Part shown: positions 7,985-18,202 of the stretch, piece after piece | How positions within the stretch are numbered: the first letter of the stretch is position 1 | Layout: each line of letters opens with the position of its first letter | From: Alteromonas sp. BMJM2 | GTDB taxonomy: Bacteria > Pseudomonadota > Gammaproteobacteria > Enterobacterales > Alteromonadaceae | Direction of reading: 5' to 3' | DNA length: 64,000 nucleotides | Assembly (NCBI RefSeq): GCF_027257845.1 | Contig: NZ_JAPVOT010000001.1 | Coordinates: 310,001 to 374,000 of the forward strand | Position numbers and translations under genes: made by a program | Notes under the pieces: generated by a model | What the model was told of the DNA's origin: nothing | What the model saw: the letters and a program-made list of their open reading frames with translations, nothing else | The model's database searches: none

Positions 7985-9193
7985 TTATGTGTCGTCGTTA
8001 GGATGAATGACACTTTTCGTTTTTAAAGTAGGCACAAATTCCTGATTAAAAGGTAAAGCATTCTGTGCCTGATTAAAATAGTGGGCGATATGTTCGTTTT
8101 CTTGCTGTAAAAAATTTGCGACAGCATCGTGGAAAGCTGGCTCAAACAATTGATGTTTTGATTGACAATAAATAGGCTCAAACCCTCGCAATATTTTATG
8201 TTCACCTTGGGTGCCTGGATTGAAGTGAGAGAGCTTATTATTTATCGCAAATTCGATACCTTCAAAATAACAGCATGCAAAGTGCAGGCTATCGATATCT
8301 TTGAGTGCTCCCCAATAACGTCCATAAAGGCCAGATTCGTCGTGAAAAAATAAAGCGCTAGCCACCGGATTTCCGTGCTCAACTGCTGTAACAATAAGCA
8401 GGCGTTCACTCATAGTCGACACAAGCGTTTCAAAAAAGGCGGTATTGAGGTAGCCAAGGTGGCCACTGCGCTTTAAGTAGGTAGATTGATAGCACTTTAT
8501 GAAAAAGGCAAGTCTCTCTGGGGTAATGTCGCTTCCGATGTAGTGTGAAAATTGGATACCGTTTTCAACCAGCTTTTTTCGCGTTTTACTTATTGATTTA
8601 CGCTTTCTTGATGTGAGGGTGTTCAAAAAATCATCAAAGTGCGTGTAGCCATAGTTATGCCACTGAAATTGCACGCTATGGCGAGTTAAATAATGGTGTT
8701 CTTTAGTTAGAAAGTTGTTTTCGCCGTCTGAAACGAATAACCAGTGTAGTGACGAGATATGCTCTTCGTATTTCGATTTGCACTGCGCTCTTAAGGTATC
8801 TGCAATTCGCGCTAATAGAGCAGGGGAGCACGCTAAACCTTCTTTTATTAGTAACCGTTTGCCTGTTACCGGAGTGAAAGGTACGGCACTTATCCATTTT
8901 GGGTAATAGTCTATACCGTGTTGATGATAAGCATTTGCCCATGCGTGGTCGAACACGTACTCGCCATAGCTGTGTGTTTTAAGGTAGCCAGGTATCGCCA
9001 TAACAATATGGCCATCTTGCTCTACCGTTACATGAAACGGGCGCCATCCCGATTCTTCACCACAACACTTTGACGCTTCCAATGCATGCAAAAATTCAAA
9101 TTGGAGAAACGGCCCTGCACTCTCAGCGAGAGAATTCCAGTGCGCTTTAGAGATACTCGCTATGCTGTCGTGTATTATTACTTGTTCATTCAT
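7985..9193 (-). CDS. FemAB-like GNAT-fold acyltransferase (COG3146/DUF482 family)
   Basis: The 402-residue cytoplasmic protein has the features of the COG3146 family, which predicts GNAT-fold N-acyltransferases related to FemAB peptidoglycan-branching enzymes. These include FLQFEFLHALEASKCC near the start, RKRKSISKTRKKL in the middle, and FNPGTQGEHKILRGFEP in the C-terminal GNAT-like half. Family members are usually about 380-400 residues, as here. The acceptor is not known. The M13 peptidase follows immediately on the same strand. No transmembrane segment or signal peptide is visible. Confidence 0.8.
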   Translation of the reverse strand: MNEQVIIHDSIASISKAHWNSLAESAGPFLQFEFLHALEASKCCGEESGWRPFHVTVEQDGHIVMAIPGYLKTHSYGEYVFDHAWANAYHQHGIDYYPKWISAVPFTPVTGKRLLIKEGLACSPALLARIADTLRAQCKSKYEEHISSLHWLFVSDGENNFLTKEHHYLTRHSVQFQWHNYGYTHFDDFLNTLTSRKRKSISKTRKKLVENGIQFSHYIGSDITPERLAFFIKCYQSTYLKRSGHLGYLNTAFFETLVSTMSERLLIVTAVEHGNPVASALFFHDESGLYGRYWGALKDIDSLHFACCYFEGIEFAINNKLSHFNPGTQGEHKILRGFEPIYCQSKHQLFEPAFHDAVANFLQQENEHIAHYFNQAQNALPFNQEFVPTLKTKSVIHPNDDT

Positions 9194-9383
9194 AAATTCA
9201 TTTAAAGTACATCAAGCGCTAGTAATGCGACTCTCCTTTTTTTTAAGGCTAGACTGTCGTCAGTATTACGAAATAAAATACTGTTTCACACTAAGTCAAC
9301 GGGACCTAATCAAACCACATCACCCATGCCGTAATTTTAATATTTGAATAATTACGGAAAACAGTAACAAGTAGGGTCACAAA

Positions 9384-9833
9384 ATGTCAGAGTTTGACCG
9401 AAAGATCATTATCGACGCGATTACCCGCATGCTGGCACGACGAGAGCATAGCTACAGTGAGATAGTGCGTAAACTTACGCAAAAAGGCATTGAGAACGAA
9501 GCGTTCTTACCAATTCTAGATGCCTTTCGTGAAGCCGATATTCAAAGTGACGAGCGATTTGCTCAAAGCAGGGCAAGGGCGCTGTATTTGAAAGGTAAGG
9601 GCCCAAGAGTGATAAAGCTAGACCTGCAACAATACGGTGTTGATGAAGGATATGTTCGAGAGGCGTTTGAGGAAATTGAAGCAGATTGGTTTGAAAGCGC
9701 CAAAACGGCAAAAGTGAAAAAGTTTGGCGAATTCTTTGAGACAGACTTCACCCTGCGTCAAAAACAAAAGCGCTTTTTACAATACCGAGGGTTTTACCAA
9801 GAGCATATAGACTATGCGGTAAGCAACGAGTGA
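9384..9833 (+). CDS. recX: RecX regulatory protein of RecA
   Basis: The 149-residue protein shows the RecX three-helix repeats: MLARREHSYSEIVRKL, the central FREADIQSDERFAQSRARALYLKGKGP and KQKRFLQYRGFYQEHI at the C-terminus. RecX binds RecA filaments and limits recombinase activity. recA itself is not upstream as it is in E. coli; the neighbour is a divergent acyltransferase gene. The downstream order alaS-csrA-tRNA-Ser-tRNA-Arg is the E. coli one. The last seven codons form the first unit of a short tandem repeat that continues past the stop. Confidence 0.9.
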   Translation: MSEFDRKIIIDAITRMLARREHSYSEIVRKLTQKGIENEAFLPILDAFREADIQSDERFAQSRARALYLKGKGPRVIKLDLQQYGVDEGYVREAFEEIEADWFESAKTAKVKKFGEFFETDFTLRQKQKRFLQYRGFYQEHIDYAVSNE

Positions 9834-9875
9834 CTATGCGGTAAGCAACGAGATATTATGCTGTAAGTAACGAGT
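9810..9875. repeat. Three tandem 22-bp repeats at the 3' end of recX
   Basis: Units at 9810-9831, 9832-9853 and 9854-9875 share the core TATGCGGTAAGCAACGAG. The first two are nearly identical and the third is diverged. The first unit holds the last codons of recX. This looks like local slippage duplication; no function is evident. Confidence 0.85.
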
Positions 9876-10196
9876 AAATGTACCTACAATTTTATTTTAG
9901 CTACAGTTTCGGTGATGTTTAGTAAAAAATTGCCTACTACATAGCTCCCTTAGGCTTAACAGAAAACCACTATTCGTGCTATTGTTTCGCAAAATTGTGC
10001 GAGCATAACGCCACGCGACGCGGATATCTCTTGGTTCACTATTTTACTCGACTTTTCACTTTGTTGTTTACGCACTTTTCCTTGCTATGAAATTGTTGGG
10101 TTATGTTGGGTTATGGAATTGTGAGTGGCTAAAGCAAAAATTTCGAGTAAGGGCTTCGCACCGTCTCATTAATGTATAAAGGAAGTTAGGTTTTCA
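9876..10196. other. AT-rich intergenic region upstream of alaS
   Basis: About 320 bases without a credible gene. It contains a short TTGGGTTATG duplication near 10095-10115 and the alaS leader with an AAGGAAG ribosome-binding site. It presumably carries the alaS promoter, but I could not pick one convincingly and no hairpin with a T-run was seen. Confidence 0.5.
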
Positions 10197-12794
10197 ATGA
10201 CAATATCAACTGCTGACTTACGCAACAAGTTCAAAGATTATTTCAAAAGTCATGGCCATCACGCCGTCGCTAGCTCGTCACTGGTACCTGCAGATGATCC
10301 AACGCTTCTTTTTACTAATGCAGGCATGAATCAATTTAAAGACACCTTGTTAGGCGCAGATAAGCGCAGTTATTCTCGTGCAGTGTCTTCTCAGCGCTGT
10401 GTACGCGCCGGTGGTAAACACAACGATTTAGAAAACGTAGGTTACACCGCTCGTCACCACACATTCTTTGAAATGTTGGGTAACTTCAGCTTTGGCGATT
10501 ACTTTAAAAAAGAAGCGATTGAATTTGCCTGGAACTTTTTAACCAAAGAAGTGGGCCTTCCTTCAGAGAAGCTATTGGTGACTGTTTACTCTGAAGATGA
10601 TGAAGCCTTTGATATTTGGGAAAATCACATTGGCGTTCCTAAAGAGAAAATCATTCGCATAAGTACCTCTGATAACTTCTGGTCTATGGGTGATACAGGG
10701 CCTTGCGGTCCATGTTCTGAAATATTTTATGATCATGGTGCACATATCTGGGGCGGTCCTCCTGGCACGCCAGAGGAAGACGGCGATCGTTTCATTGAAA
10801 TATGGAACCTAGTATTCATGCAGTACAACAAGCAGGCTGATGGCAGCATGGAGCCTCTACCTGCACCCTCTATCGATACCGGTATGGGACTTGAGCGTAT
10901 TTCTGCCATTTTACAAAACGTGCACAGCAACTACGAAATCGATTTATTTCAAAATCTTATTAAGTCAGCGGCGTCAATTGTCGGTACCGATGATTTAGAG
11001 AATAAATCGTTGCGAGTGATTGCCGACCATATTCGTTCGTGCAGCTTCTTAATCTGTGATGGTGTTATGCCGTCTAACGAAGGTCGCGGCTATGTACTTC
11101 GCCGTATTATCCGCCGTGCCGTTCGCCATGGCTATAAGCTTGGTGCTGATGATATCTTTTTCTACAAACTGGTAGCCTCATTGGCTACTGAAATGGGCGA
11201 AGCGTACCCAGAGCTCGTTGACCAAAAGCCAGTAGTAGAAAAAGTACTTCGCGTGGAAGAAGAGCAGTTTAGTAAGACACTTGCCCGCGGAATGGCCATG
11301 CTTAACGAGACGCTAGAATCACTAGAAGGCGACACTATCCCCGGCGATGTTGTGTTCAAGCTTTACGACACCTACGGATTCCCTGTTGACTTGACTAACG
11401 ACGTAGCAAGAGAGCACGAGCTTAAAATTGACGAGGAAGGCTTTGAGTCTGCCATGCAGCAGCAACGAGCAAGGGCGCAACAAGCGAGTAATTTTGGTAC
11501 CGACTACAATAGTAGGTTGGTGGTTGAACAGGAAACCGCCTTTACTGGCTACACCGACGTTGACGGCAGTGCAACGGTTGTTGAGCTAATTGCGAACAAT
11601 GAATTCGTCGCCACTTTAGAAGATGGTCAAGAAGGTGTTGTGGTGCTAGACAGCACGCCGTTTTATGCGGAAAGCGGTGGTCAATCTGGTGATAAAGGCA
11701 TACTAAGCGTAGCAGGCGGTGAATTCGTTGTATCAGACACTCAAAAGATGGGTAAAGCATTTGCTCATAGAGGGGTTGCTAAAGGTACAGTGAAAAAAGG
11801 TGATACAGCCACTGCATCTATTGATGTTGCCAACCGAGAGGCAATTAAAAAGAACCACAGTGCGACTCACTTATTACACGCCGCGCTTCGGGAGATACTG
11901 GGCGAGCATGTCACGCAAAAGGGCTCTTTGGTTGAGGCTCCTCGCTTGCGCTTTGACTTCTCTCACTTTGAAGCCGTGACGCCACAGCAAATTGCGCAAG
12001 TAGAGCGTCGAGTCAATGAACAAATCAGAGAAAACCATGTCCTATCTACAGAGCTAATGGAGCTTGAGGACGCAAAAGCGTCAGGCGCAATGGCGTTGTT
12101 CGGCGAAAAATACGACGAAAAAGTGCGCGTTGTAAAGATGGGGCCGTTTTCTGTAGAGCTTTGTGGCGGTACTCACGTAACGAGAACCGGTGATATCGGT
12201 TTGCTGAAGATTACCAGTGAGGCAGGTATTGCATCTGGCGTACGTCGTTTAGAAGCAGTGACAGGCGAAGAGGCTTTAAGTGTAATGCAAAACCAGCAGG
12301 CTACGCTTGCGTCGCTATCGGCAATGTTGAAAACAGACAGCGCAAACGTGGTGGATAGGGTAGCAACATTACAAAATCATACTAAAGAGTTAGAAAAAGC
12401 ACTCACTGCGGCCAAACAAAAACTGGCAAGTCAGCAAGGTGCTGATATGCTTAGTAATACGGTAGAGATAAATGGCGTTAAAGTGTTGGTCGCCAATTTA
12501 GAAGGTGTGGAAGCTAAGTCATTGCGTTCAATGATGGATGACATAAAGAACCGAATTGGCGAAGGCATCGTAGTATTAGGTGTAGCAAACGATTCAAAAG
12601 TTAACCTTATTGTTGGTGTTACTAAAAACCTTACTAGTCAAGTAAAAGCCGGCGAGTTGGTGAATTTCATCGCCTCGCAAGTTGGTGGCAAAGGTGGCGG
12701 TAGGCCTGATATGGCGCAGGCAGGTGGCGACAAACCTGAAAATCTTAACCAAGCGTTAGATTCGGTTAACGCTTGGTTACAAGATAAGCTATAA
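10197..12794 (+). CDS. alaS: Alanine-tRNA ligase
   Basis: The 865-residue cytoplasmic enzyme has the full AlaRS architecture. The class II catalytic core spans residues 1 to about 250 ([31 protein letters not shown]). The editing domain contains [13 protein letters not shown] and the zinc-associated CGGTHV. The C-terminal oligomerisation and DHHA1-type domain ends in [14 protein letters not shown]. It charges tRNA-Ala with alanine and deacylates mischarged tRNA. csrA follows after 132 bases, as in E. coli. Confidence 0.98.
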   Translation: MTISTADLRNKFKDYFKSHGHHAVASSSLVPADDPTLLFTNAGMNQFKDTLLGADKRSYSRAVSSQRCVRAGGKHNDLENVGYTARHHTFFEMLGNFSFGDYFKKEAIEFAWNFLTKEVGLPSEKLLVTVYSEDDEAFDIWENHIGVPKEKIIRISTSDNFWSMGDTGPCGPCSEIFYDHGAHIWGGPPGTPEEDGDRFIEIWNLVFMQYNKQADGSMEPLPAPSIDTGMGLERISAILQNVHSNYEIDLFQNLIKSAASIVGTDDLENKSLRVIADHIRSCSFLICDGVMPSNEGRGYVLRRIIRRAVRHGYKLGADDIFFYKLVASLATEMGEAYPELVDQKPVVEKVLRVEEEQFSKTLARGMAMLNETLESLEGDTIPGDVVFKLYDTYGFPVDLTNDVAREHELKIDEEGFESAMQQQRARAQQASNFGTDYNSRLVVEQETAFTGYTDVDGSATVVELIANNEFVATLEDGQEGVVVLDSTPFYAESGGQSGDKGILSVAGGEFVVSDTQKMGKAFAHRGVAKGTVKKGDTATASIDVANREAIKKNHSATHLLHAALREILGEHVTQKGSLVEAPRLRFDFSHFEAVTPQQIAQVERRVNEQIRENHVLSTELMELEDAKASGAMALFGEKYDEKVRVVKMGPFSVELCGGTHVTRTGDIGLLKITSEAGIASGVRRLEAVTGEEALSVMQNQQATLASLSAMLKTDSANVVDRVATLQNHTKELEKALTAAKQKLASQQGADMLSNTVEINGVKVLVANLEGVEAKSLRSMMDDIKNRIGEGIVVLGVANDSKVNLIVGVTKNLTSQVKAGELVNFIASQVGGKGGGRPDMAQAGGDKPENLNQALDSVNAWLQDKL

Positions 12795-12856
12795 TGATCA
12801 GTGCATATAACAGTGAGTTTTTGAAGTGACACAGAAACAGGGAATCACTGTGCTTT

Positions 12857-12918
12857 CGCTGGGTCGTGCCAGCGAGTTAGCAAATTTTAATGGAAACGGT
12901 AAATATAAAGGAACAGGA
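12857..12918 (+). promoter_or_regulatory. csrA leader: hairpin and three GGA motifs
   Basis: A 6-bp hairpin (CGCTGG at 12857-12862 with CCAGCG at 12869-12874) has no T-run and so is not a typical terminator. GGA motifs at 12892-12894, 12910-12912 and 12916-12918 lie within 35 bases of the csrA start, two of them in the ribosome-binding site. CsrA binds GGA motifs, so autorepression at this leader is plausible. Confidence 0.5.
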
Positions 12919-12926
12919 GCAAGCGA

Positions 12927-13118
12927 ATGCTTATTTTGACTCGTCGAGTTGGTGAAACGCTTATGGTTGGTGACGATGTTACTGTTACTGTACTAGGCGT
13001 CAAAGGGAATCAGGTACGAATAGGTGTTAATGCACCAAAAGAAGTTTCTGTGCACCGTGAAGAAATATACATGCGTATTCAGGCAGAAAAAGGCGGTCAG
13101 CCAGGCTCTGAAGAATAA
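12927..13118 (+). CDS. csrA: Carbon storage regulator CsrA (RsmA)
   Basis: The 63-residue RNA-binding protein begins [18 protein letters not shown] and continues with [27 protein letters not shown], the near-invariant CsrA core. It dimerises and represses or stabilises mRNAs by binding GGA motifs near ribosome-binding sites. Its own leader has three GGA motifs. It is followed by a terminator and then by tRNA genes, the arrangement seen in E. coli. Confidence 0.98.
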   Translation: MLILTRRVGETLMVGDDVTVTVLGVKGNQVRIGVNAPKEVSVHREEIYMRIQAEKGGQPGSEE

Positions 13119-13140
13119 ATGCTAATATAGCTTTACTGTG

Positions 13141-13170
13141 AAAGGTCGGCGCACGCCGGCCTTTTTTGTT
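13141..13170 (+). terminator. Intrinsic terminator after csrA
   Basis: AAGGTCGGC pairs with GCCGGCCTT around a GCAC loop and is followed by TTTTTTG. Confidence 0.9.
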
Positions 13171-13331
13171 TCTGTATTTTTAAAAAGATGTATTAGCCCA
13201 AAATCTGCCGGCAATGATTGATTGACGAGGTAACAGTAGGCGAGGGGCGTGTGATTGGTATACAATTAACGCGTTTTTTAAACGAATCGTTTAAAATGAC
13301 AGCGGACGAACACTTTCTTCCTAAAAAAGGT

Positions 13332-13359
13332 TTGACTCAGGCCAATGAATCCGTAAAAT
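13332..13359 (+). promoter_or_regulatory. Sigma-70-like promoter of the tRNA cluster
   Basis: TTGACT at 13332-13337 and TAAAAT at 13354-13359 are 16 bases apart. They lie 15 bases before tRNA-Ser, with a GC-containing discriminator (GCATCCCGC) typical of stable-RNA promoters. Confidence 0.6.
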
Positions 13360-13374
13360 GCATCCCGCACTCAA

Positions 13375-13466
<92 letters not shown>

Positions 13467-13503
13467 ATTCGTTGATAGTGGCGGTCGACAAAAAGTTTAT
13501 TGC

Positions 13504-13580
13504 GCGTGTGTAGCTCAGCTGGATAGAGTACCTGGCTACGAACCAGGCGGTCGGAGGTTCGAATCCTTCCACACGCGCCA
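13504..13580 (+). tRNA. tRNA-Arg (anticodon ACG), copy 1
   Basis: The 77-base gene has an acceptor stem GCGTGTG/CACACGC, D arm TAGCTCAGCTGG, anticodon ACG in CTACGAA, T arm GGTTCGAATCC and an encoded CCA. The A34 would be deaminated to inosine by TadA to read CGU/CGC/CGA. Confidence 0.96.
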
Positions 13581-13633
13581 CTTATTTTGAAGCGTCACCT
13601 TTTGATGTAAAAGTCGAAAGTAAAACAGTTTAC

Positions 13634-13710
13634 GCGTGTGTAGCTCAGCTGGATAGAGTACCTGGCTACGAACCAGGCGGTCGGAGGTTCGAATCCTTCC
13701 ACACGCGCCA
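13634..13710 (+). tRNA. tRNA-Arg (anticodon ACG), copy 2
   Basis: This is a base-for-base duplicate of the tRNA-Arg gene 53 bases upstream, with some flanking sequence also shared. The copies are probably processed from one tRNA-Ser/tRNA-Arg/tRNA-Arg precursor that ends at the terminator just downstream. Confidence 0.96.
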
Positions 13711-13716
13711 TATAAG

Positions 13717-13747
13717 AAAGCCCACCTCATTGAGGTGGGTTTTTTTA
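13717..13747 (+). terminator. Intrinsic terminator of the tRNA cluster
   Basis: CCCACCTCA pairs with TGAGGTGGG almost without a loop and is followed by TTTTTTT. It starts within ten bases of the second tRNA-Arg. Confidence 0.92.
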
Positions 13748-13969
13748 TGTCTGCCTCAAAATGACCCAAGCTTCCCCATTTCTACATGGCGTGCACTAAT
13801 ACACTCTTTTTAAATATTCTCTTTTAAAAATTGTGCACCTCTGCACTTGCTAAAATCACAATCAAAAACCGACAGTTTTCATCTTTATGGCATTTATCAC
13901 AATGCGTAGTTGAGTTTTTATAAACCCCATGATAATTGTTTATCTTAGATTTTATTAAAGCGAGTTCAC

Positions 13970-14239
13970 ATGAACACCGATTCAGTTACTAGCCTGCTAA
14001 TGGAAGCGGCTTCACTTATGCTAATAGGTATGCTGTTTGTATTTTCCTTTCTTGGTTTACTTATTTTAGGGATCCATCTTATTGCGCGCTTTTGTAAAGC
14101 ATTCCCCGGCGAGGTTGACTCAGAGTCAGTTTCTACCAGTAGACCCAAGCATTCAGCGCAGCCAGGTATTGATGGCAATATCATCGCCGCCATCTCCGCT
14201 GCTGTTCATACTCACCGTCAATCTAACAAAAATATATAG
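13970..14239 (+). CDS. oadG: Oxaloacetate decarboxylase gamma subunit
   Basis: The 89-residue protein has one N-terminal membrane helix (about residues 15-41) and a short hydrophilic tail, the layout of OadG, which anchors and assembles the sodium-pumping decarboxylase. It lies 15 bases upstream of oadA, in the usual gamma-alpha-beta order. Sequence similarity in this subunit is generally low, so position carries much of the evidence. Confidence 0.88.
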   Translation: MNTDSVTSLLMEAASLMLIGMLFVFSFLGLLILGIHLIARFCKAFPGEVDSESVSTSRPKHSAQPGIDGNIIAAISAAVHTHRQSNKNI

Positions 14240-14254
14240 CCTCAAGGAACTACC

Positions 14255-16138
14255 ATGACAAAGCCACTTGCTCTGACCGAGCTTGTTTTACGTGATGCAC
14301 ATCAATCTTTACTCGCCACACGAATGCGAATAGAAGATATGCTGCCAATAGCTGAAAAATTAGATAGCGCTGGGTTTTGGTCTGTAGAGTCTTGGGGAGG
14401 GGCGACTTTTGATGCCTGTATCCGTTACTTAGGGGAAGATCCCTGGGAGCGCATAAGAAAACTAAAAAAAGCGATGCCAAATACGCGGCAGCAAATGTTG
14501 TTACGCGGACAGAATTTACTCGGATATCGTCACTACGCCGATGATGTAGTGACGCGGTTTGTCGAAAGGGCTCACGAAAGCGGTGTGGACGTATTTAGAA
14601 TATTCGATGCGATGAACGATATTCGCAATTTAAAAACAGCCATTAAAGCTACCATTGATAGCGGAGCCCACGCGCAGGGGACCATTTCATATACGGTGAG
14701 TCCGGTACATGGATTAGATACTTGGCTTGAGATGGCAAAGCAGTTAGAAGATCTTGGCGTCCACTCAATTTGCATTAAAGATATGGCGGGACTGCTTAAA
14801 CCGTACGAGTGCGAGGCATTGATCGCAGGGCTTAAAGAGACAGTTAACGTGCCTATTGCAATGCAGTGTCATGCAACAACAGGGTTAAGCACGGCCACTT
14901 ATCAAAAGGCTATTGATGCAGGTATTGATATGCTGGACACCGCCATTTCGTCAATGAGCATGACATATGGTCATACGGCCACTGAGACAATGGTATCTAT
15001 TGTTGAGGGTACTCAGCGAGATACGGGAATATCACTTCCACATTTAGAAGAGATCGCCAGTTACTTTCGCGAAGTCAGAAAAAAATACAGTCAGTTTGAA
15101 GGCAGCTTGAAAGGTGTGGATGCGCGCATCCTTCTTGCTCAGGTTCCTGGTGGTATGCTGACCAACATGGAAAGCCAGCTAAAAGAACAAGGTGCAGAAG
15201 ACAAATTTGAAGAAGTATTAAAAGAAATTCCGCGGGTTCGTGAAGACCTCGGTTACATACCGTTAGTAACACCAACGTCTCAAATAGTGGGCACCCAATC
15301 TGTATTAAACGTACTCACGGGAGAGCGTTACAAAAGTATTACTAAAGAAACCGCCGGAGTTTTAAAAGGTGAATATGGTGCAACTGCAGCGCCGGTGAAC
15401 AGCGAGTTACAAGCGCGGGTGCTAGACGGAGCAGAGCCAATAACATGTCGCCCTGCTGATAACATTTCACCTGAACTCACTAAACTTGAAAAAGAATTAG
15501 ATGAACTCGCGGACAAAAAGAGCATTGCTCTGTGTGAAAGCAAAATTGATGACGTGTTGACCTATGCACTCTTTCCTCAAATTGGTCTTAAGTTTCTTAC
15601 CAATCGAGGGAACCCTGATGCATTTGAGGCTGCGCCGACGCTCGATGAGAATTCAAAGGGCAGTACTAAGAGCAATACCAAGAACTCATCTTCTACTAAA
15701 AATGCTGCCCAAGAAGGCCAAACCCAGCAGGTGACGTCTGAACAAGCAAATGCAGCCGCGTATGACGTTAACGTTGATGGAAAGCTTTATCACGTAGAGG
15801 TAGCTCCTTCAGGCGCATTAAAACAAGTTTCTGAGGTGAACGGCAATACTGCAGCCAGTGCTGCTAAGCCTGCAAATCAAGCCCAAGCGTCAAATCAAGC
15901 TGCATCAGCACCTCAAGCAAGCGCTGCGCAAATTATCGATGCGCCATTGGCCGGTAACATTTTTAAGGTTTTGGTGCGCAATGGTGATAGCGTTGCCGAA
16001 GGGGATGTGGTGATTATTTTAGAAGCCATGAAAATGGAAACGGAAATACGCTCTGCCTATACAGGCACAGTTAGCGATATTCTCGTTAGCGATGGCGACG
16101 CTGTTAGCAGCGGACAATCACTTATTTCGTTGGGGTAA
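14255..16138 (+). CDS. oadA: Oxaloacetate decarboxylase alpha subunit
   Basis: The 627-residue cytoplasmic subunit begins with the HMG-CoA-lyase-like carboxyltransferase domain ([19 protein letters not shown], with [12 protein letters not shown]). The PYC/OadA conserved domain comes next (about residues 290-460). A Ser/Gln/Ala-rich linker then leads to a biotinyl domain with the biotinylation motif EAMKMETE (lysine about residue 593). It transfers the carboxyl group of oxaloacetate to biotin; OadB then decarboxylates it and exports sodium ions. The linker (residues about 463-560) is low-complexity. Confidence 0.97.
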   Translation: MTKPLALTELVLRDAHQSLLATRMRIEDMLPIAEKLDSAGFWSVESWGGATFDACIRYLGEDPWERIRKLKKAMPNTRQQMLLRGQNLLGYRHYADDVVTRFVERAHESGVDVFRIFDAMNDIRNLKTAIKATIDSGAHAQGTISYTVSPVHGLDTWLEMAKQLEDLGVHSICIKDMAGLLKPYECEALIAGLKETVNVPIAMQCHATTGLSTATYQKAIDAGIDMLDTAISSMSMTYGHTATETMVSIVEGTQRDTGISLPHLEEIASYFREVRKKYSQFEGSLKGVDARILLAQVPGGMLTNMESQLKEQGAEDKFEEVLKEIPRVREDLGYIPLVTPTSQIVGTQSVLNVLTGERYKSITKETAGVLKGEYGATAAPVNSELQARVLDGAEPITCRPADNISPELTKLEKELDELADKKSIALCESKIDDVLTYALFPQIGLKFLTNRGNPDAFEAAPTLDENSKGSTKSNTKNSSSTKNAAQEGQTQQVTSEQANAAAYDVNVDGKLYHVEVAPSGALKQVSEVNGNTAASAAKPANQAQASNQAASAPQASAAQIIDAPLAGNIFKVLVRNGDSVAEGDVVIILEAMKMETEIRSAYTGTVSDILVSDGDAVSSGQSLISLG

Positions 16139-16141
16139 TAC

Positions 16142-17272
16142 ATGGATAAGTTACTACTGCTTTGGGATAGTACCGCACTTGCCCATTTTGAGGTTGGCCA
16201 ACTTATTATGATGTTGGTGGGCTTTGGGTTGCTCTATTTAGCCATCGTTAAGAAATTTGAGCCTCTTTTGCTGTTACCCATTGGATTTGGCGCGCTCCTC
16301 ACCAATATTCCTATAGCGGGCTTCTCAGAAGCAGGGGGGCTGCTGCACTATATTTATAAAATCGGTATTGATACCGGTGTGTTCCCACTCCTTATTTTCA
16401 TGGGGGTTGGGGCCATGACCGATTTTAGTGCGCTTATCGCTAATCCAAGAATGCTATTACTGGGCGCGGCAGCTCAATTTGGCATTTTCGCTACGCTCTT
16501 TGGTGCCATCGCTTTAAATTTGCTGCCAGGTTTCGAATTCACTTTAAAAGACGCCAGTGCGATTGCCATCATAGGGGGTGCAGATGGGCCTACCGCAATA
16601 TTCCTTGCCTCCCGTTTAGCACCAGACTTGCTAGGTGCTATCGCAGTAGCGGCTTACTCGTATATGGCGCTAGTGCCCATTATTCAACCCCCTATTATGA
16701 AAGCGCTAACTACCAAGGCTGAGCGAGAGATTAAAATGGGGCAATTGCGCTTTGTGTCAAAAAGGGAAAAGATAATTTTTCCGCTCGCGGTATTGTTTCT
16801 AACGATTCTGTTTTTACCTGCGGCAACTCCTCTTGTGGGCATGTTTTGTTTTGGTAACTTAATGAAAGAATGTGGTGTTGTAGACCGGCTAAGCAATACT
16901 GCACAGAATGAACTTATCAATACGGTTACCATCTTTCTTGGTCTGGCTGTTGGCTCAAAGCTATCGGCAGAGGCGTTTCTTACCGTAGAAACACTCGGCA
17001 TTCTAGGGCTAGGTGCGATTGCGTTTGCTATTGGTACGGCAACTGGTGTACTTATGGCAAAATTAATGAGTCGATTAAGCGGTGGTGCGATTAACCCGTT
17101 AATTGGCGCCGCTGGTGTTTCTGCTGTGCCAATGGCAGCGCGAGTAGTGAATAAAGTAGGTTTAGAAGCCAATCCACATAATTTCTTACTTATGCATGCT
17201 ATGGGGCCGAATGTGGCTGGCGTGTTGGGCTCAGCAGTAGCCGCCGGTATTTTGCTTGCTCTCGTAGGTTAA
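16142..17272 (+). CDS. oadB: Sodium-pumping oxaloacetate decarboxylase beta subunit
   Basis: The 376-residue polytopic inner-membrane protein starts three bases after the oadA stop. It carries family motifs such as [21 protein letters not shown] and the C-terminal [18 protein letters not shown]. It carries out biotin decarboxylation coupled to Na+ export, giving the cell a primary sodium pump, which fits a marine lifestyle. It completes oadGAB. No T-run terminator follows; an imperfect inverted repeat lies in the gap to sapF. Confidence 0.96.
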   Translation: MDKLLLLWDSTALAHFEVGQLIMMLVGFGLLYLAIVKKFEPLLLLPIGFGALLTNIPIAGFSEAGGLLHYIYKIGIDTGVFPLLIFMGVGAMTDFSALIANPRMLLLGAAAQFGIFATLFGAIALNLLPGFEFTLKDASAIAIIGGADGPTAIFLASRLAPDLLGAIAVAAYSYMALVPIIQPPIMKALTTKAEREIKMGQLRFVSKREKIIFPLAVLFLTILFLPAATPLVGMFCFGNLMKECGVVDRLSNTAQNELINTVTIFLGLAVGSKLSAEAFLTVETLGILGLGAIAFAIGTATGVLMAKLMSRLSGGAINPLIGAAGVSAVPMAARVVNKVGLEANPHNFLLMHAMGPNVAGVLGSAVAAGILLALVG

Positions 17273-17317
17273 AAAGCAGGTTAACGAGAGTTTGGTAACG
17301 AGGAATGAGTAACCCGG

Positions 17318-17362
17318 GTGTGTTGATCTAGGCTGCAAAATTGGCAGCAAAGGGCAACACAC
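17318..17362. repeat. Inverted repeat between convergent oadB and sapF
   Basis: GTGTGTTG at 17318-17325 pairs with CAACACAC at 17355-17362, with an inner GCTGC/GCAGC stem. No T-run follows on either strand. It may act as a transcript-end structure shared by both convergent operons. Confidence 0.5.
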
Positions 17363-17395
17363 ACTAGAACCAGTAAAAGATAGCTGGCAGATGTT

Positions 17396-18202
17396 TCAAC
17401 GAATAGTTTGCTGGGGCACAAGAGAATGGTAGGCCGTGACCAGTTTTTTGGTGCGAGTGTGTTGGGGCCAGCGAAATATAGTTTCTGTCTTACCTTCTTC
17501 AACAATTTGACCTCGCTCCATTACAATCACTTTATCTGCAATATGGCGGACAATTCCTAGATTGTGGCTGATAAAAATAAAGGCCAACCCAAGCTCTTGT
17601 TGTAACTCTAAAATGAGATTGACAGTTTGCGAGCGAATAGAGGGATCAAGAGCGGCAAAAGGCTCGTCTGCTACCAATACTTTCGGTTTAAGCATGATTG
17701 CGCGAGCAAGAGCAATACGCTGCTGTTGACCGTCTGAGAGCATATTGCGATAAAAATAAAAATGCTCTCTTAACAATCCTACTTTCACTAGGGTATCTTC
17801 GATAATCTTCCTACGCTCGTCAGATTCCAGTGTGGTATTCAATCGCAAAGGTTCGTCGAGGATGCGACCTACCGGTACCGAAGGGTTCATGGTTTCATTG
17901 CTGTGCTGCAAAATCATTCGAATGTCATGGGTTCGCTTTCGCTGACCGTCTTTCGATTTGTATTTGGCTAAATACTTGTGCTCATTAATTTCAATTTCGC
18001 CCTCGTCAGCACGAACGGCCCCAACAAGTAACTTAGCTAACAATGATTTACCAGAGCGATTTTCACCGATTATTGCAACGGTTTCTCCACGTTTCACGGT
18101 GAGGTCTACAGGGCCTAATTCGAAAACTTCTGGACGTTTCAACCAGCGTTTTTTTTCATTATGTATAAACTTAAGCTGCTTAACCTGCATGACGTCGGTC
18201 AT
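17396..18202 (-). CDS. sapF: Peptide ABC transporter ATP-binding protein SapF
   Basis: I start at the ATG overlapping the sapD stop (ATGA), giving 268 residues. A longer in-frame extension would lie wholly inside sapD. The protein has Walker A GENRSGKS, signature LSDGQQQRIALARA and Walker B VLVADEPFAALD. It is the second ATPase of the SapABCDF importer, a member of the Dpp/Opp family linked in enterobacteria to antimicrobial-peptide resistance and potassium uptake. It is last in the five-gene minus-strand operon. Confidence 0.93.
   Translation of the reverse strand: MTDVMQVKQLKFIHNEKKRWLKRPEVFELGPVDLTVKRGETVAIIGENRSGKSLLAKLLVGAVRADEGEIEINEHKYLAKYKSKDGQRKRTHDIRMILQHSNETMNPSVPVGRILDEPLRLNTTLESDERRKIIEDTLVKVGLLREHFYFYRNMLSDGQQQRIALARAIMLKPKVLVADEPFAALDPSIRSQTVNLILELQQELGLAFIFISHNLGIVRHIADKVIVMERGQIVEEGKTETIFRWPQHTRTKKLVTAYHSLVPQQTIR

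Noticed and set aside
13504..13710. tRNA-Arg duplication as a possible integration (attB) site
   Set aside because: Both copies are complete with CCA and lie within a conserved tRNA cluster; no integrase gene or third truncated copy was seen.
17273..17395. Possible small gene or terminator between oadB and sapF
   Set aside because: Only an inverted repeat without a T-run is visible; no frame of useful length has a ribosome-binding site.
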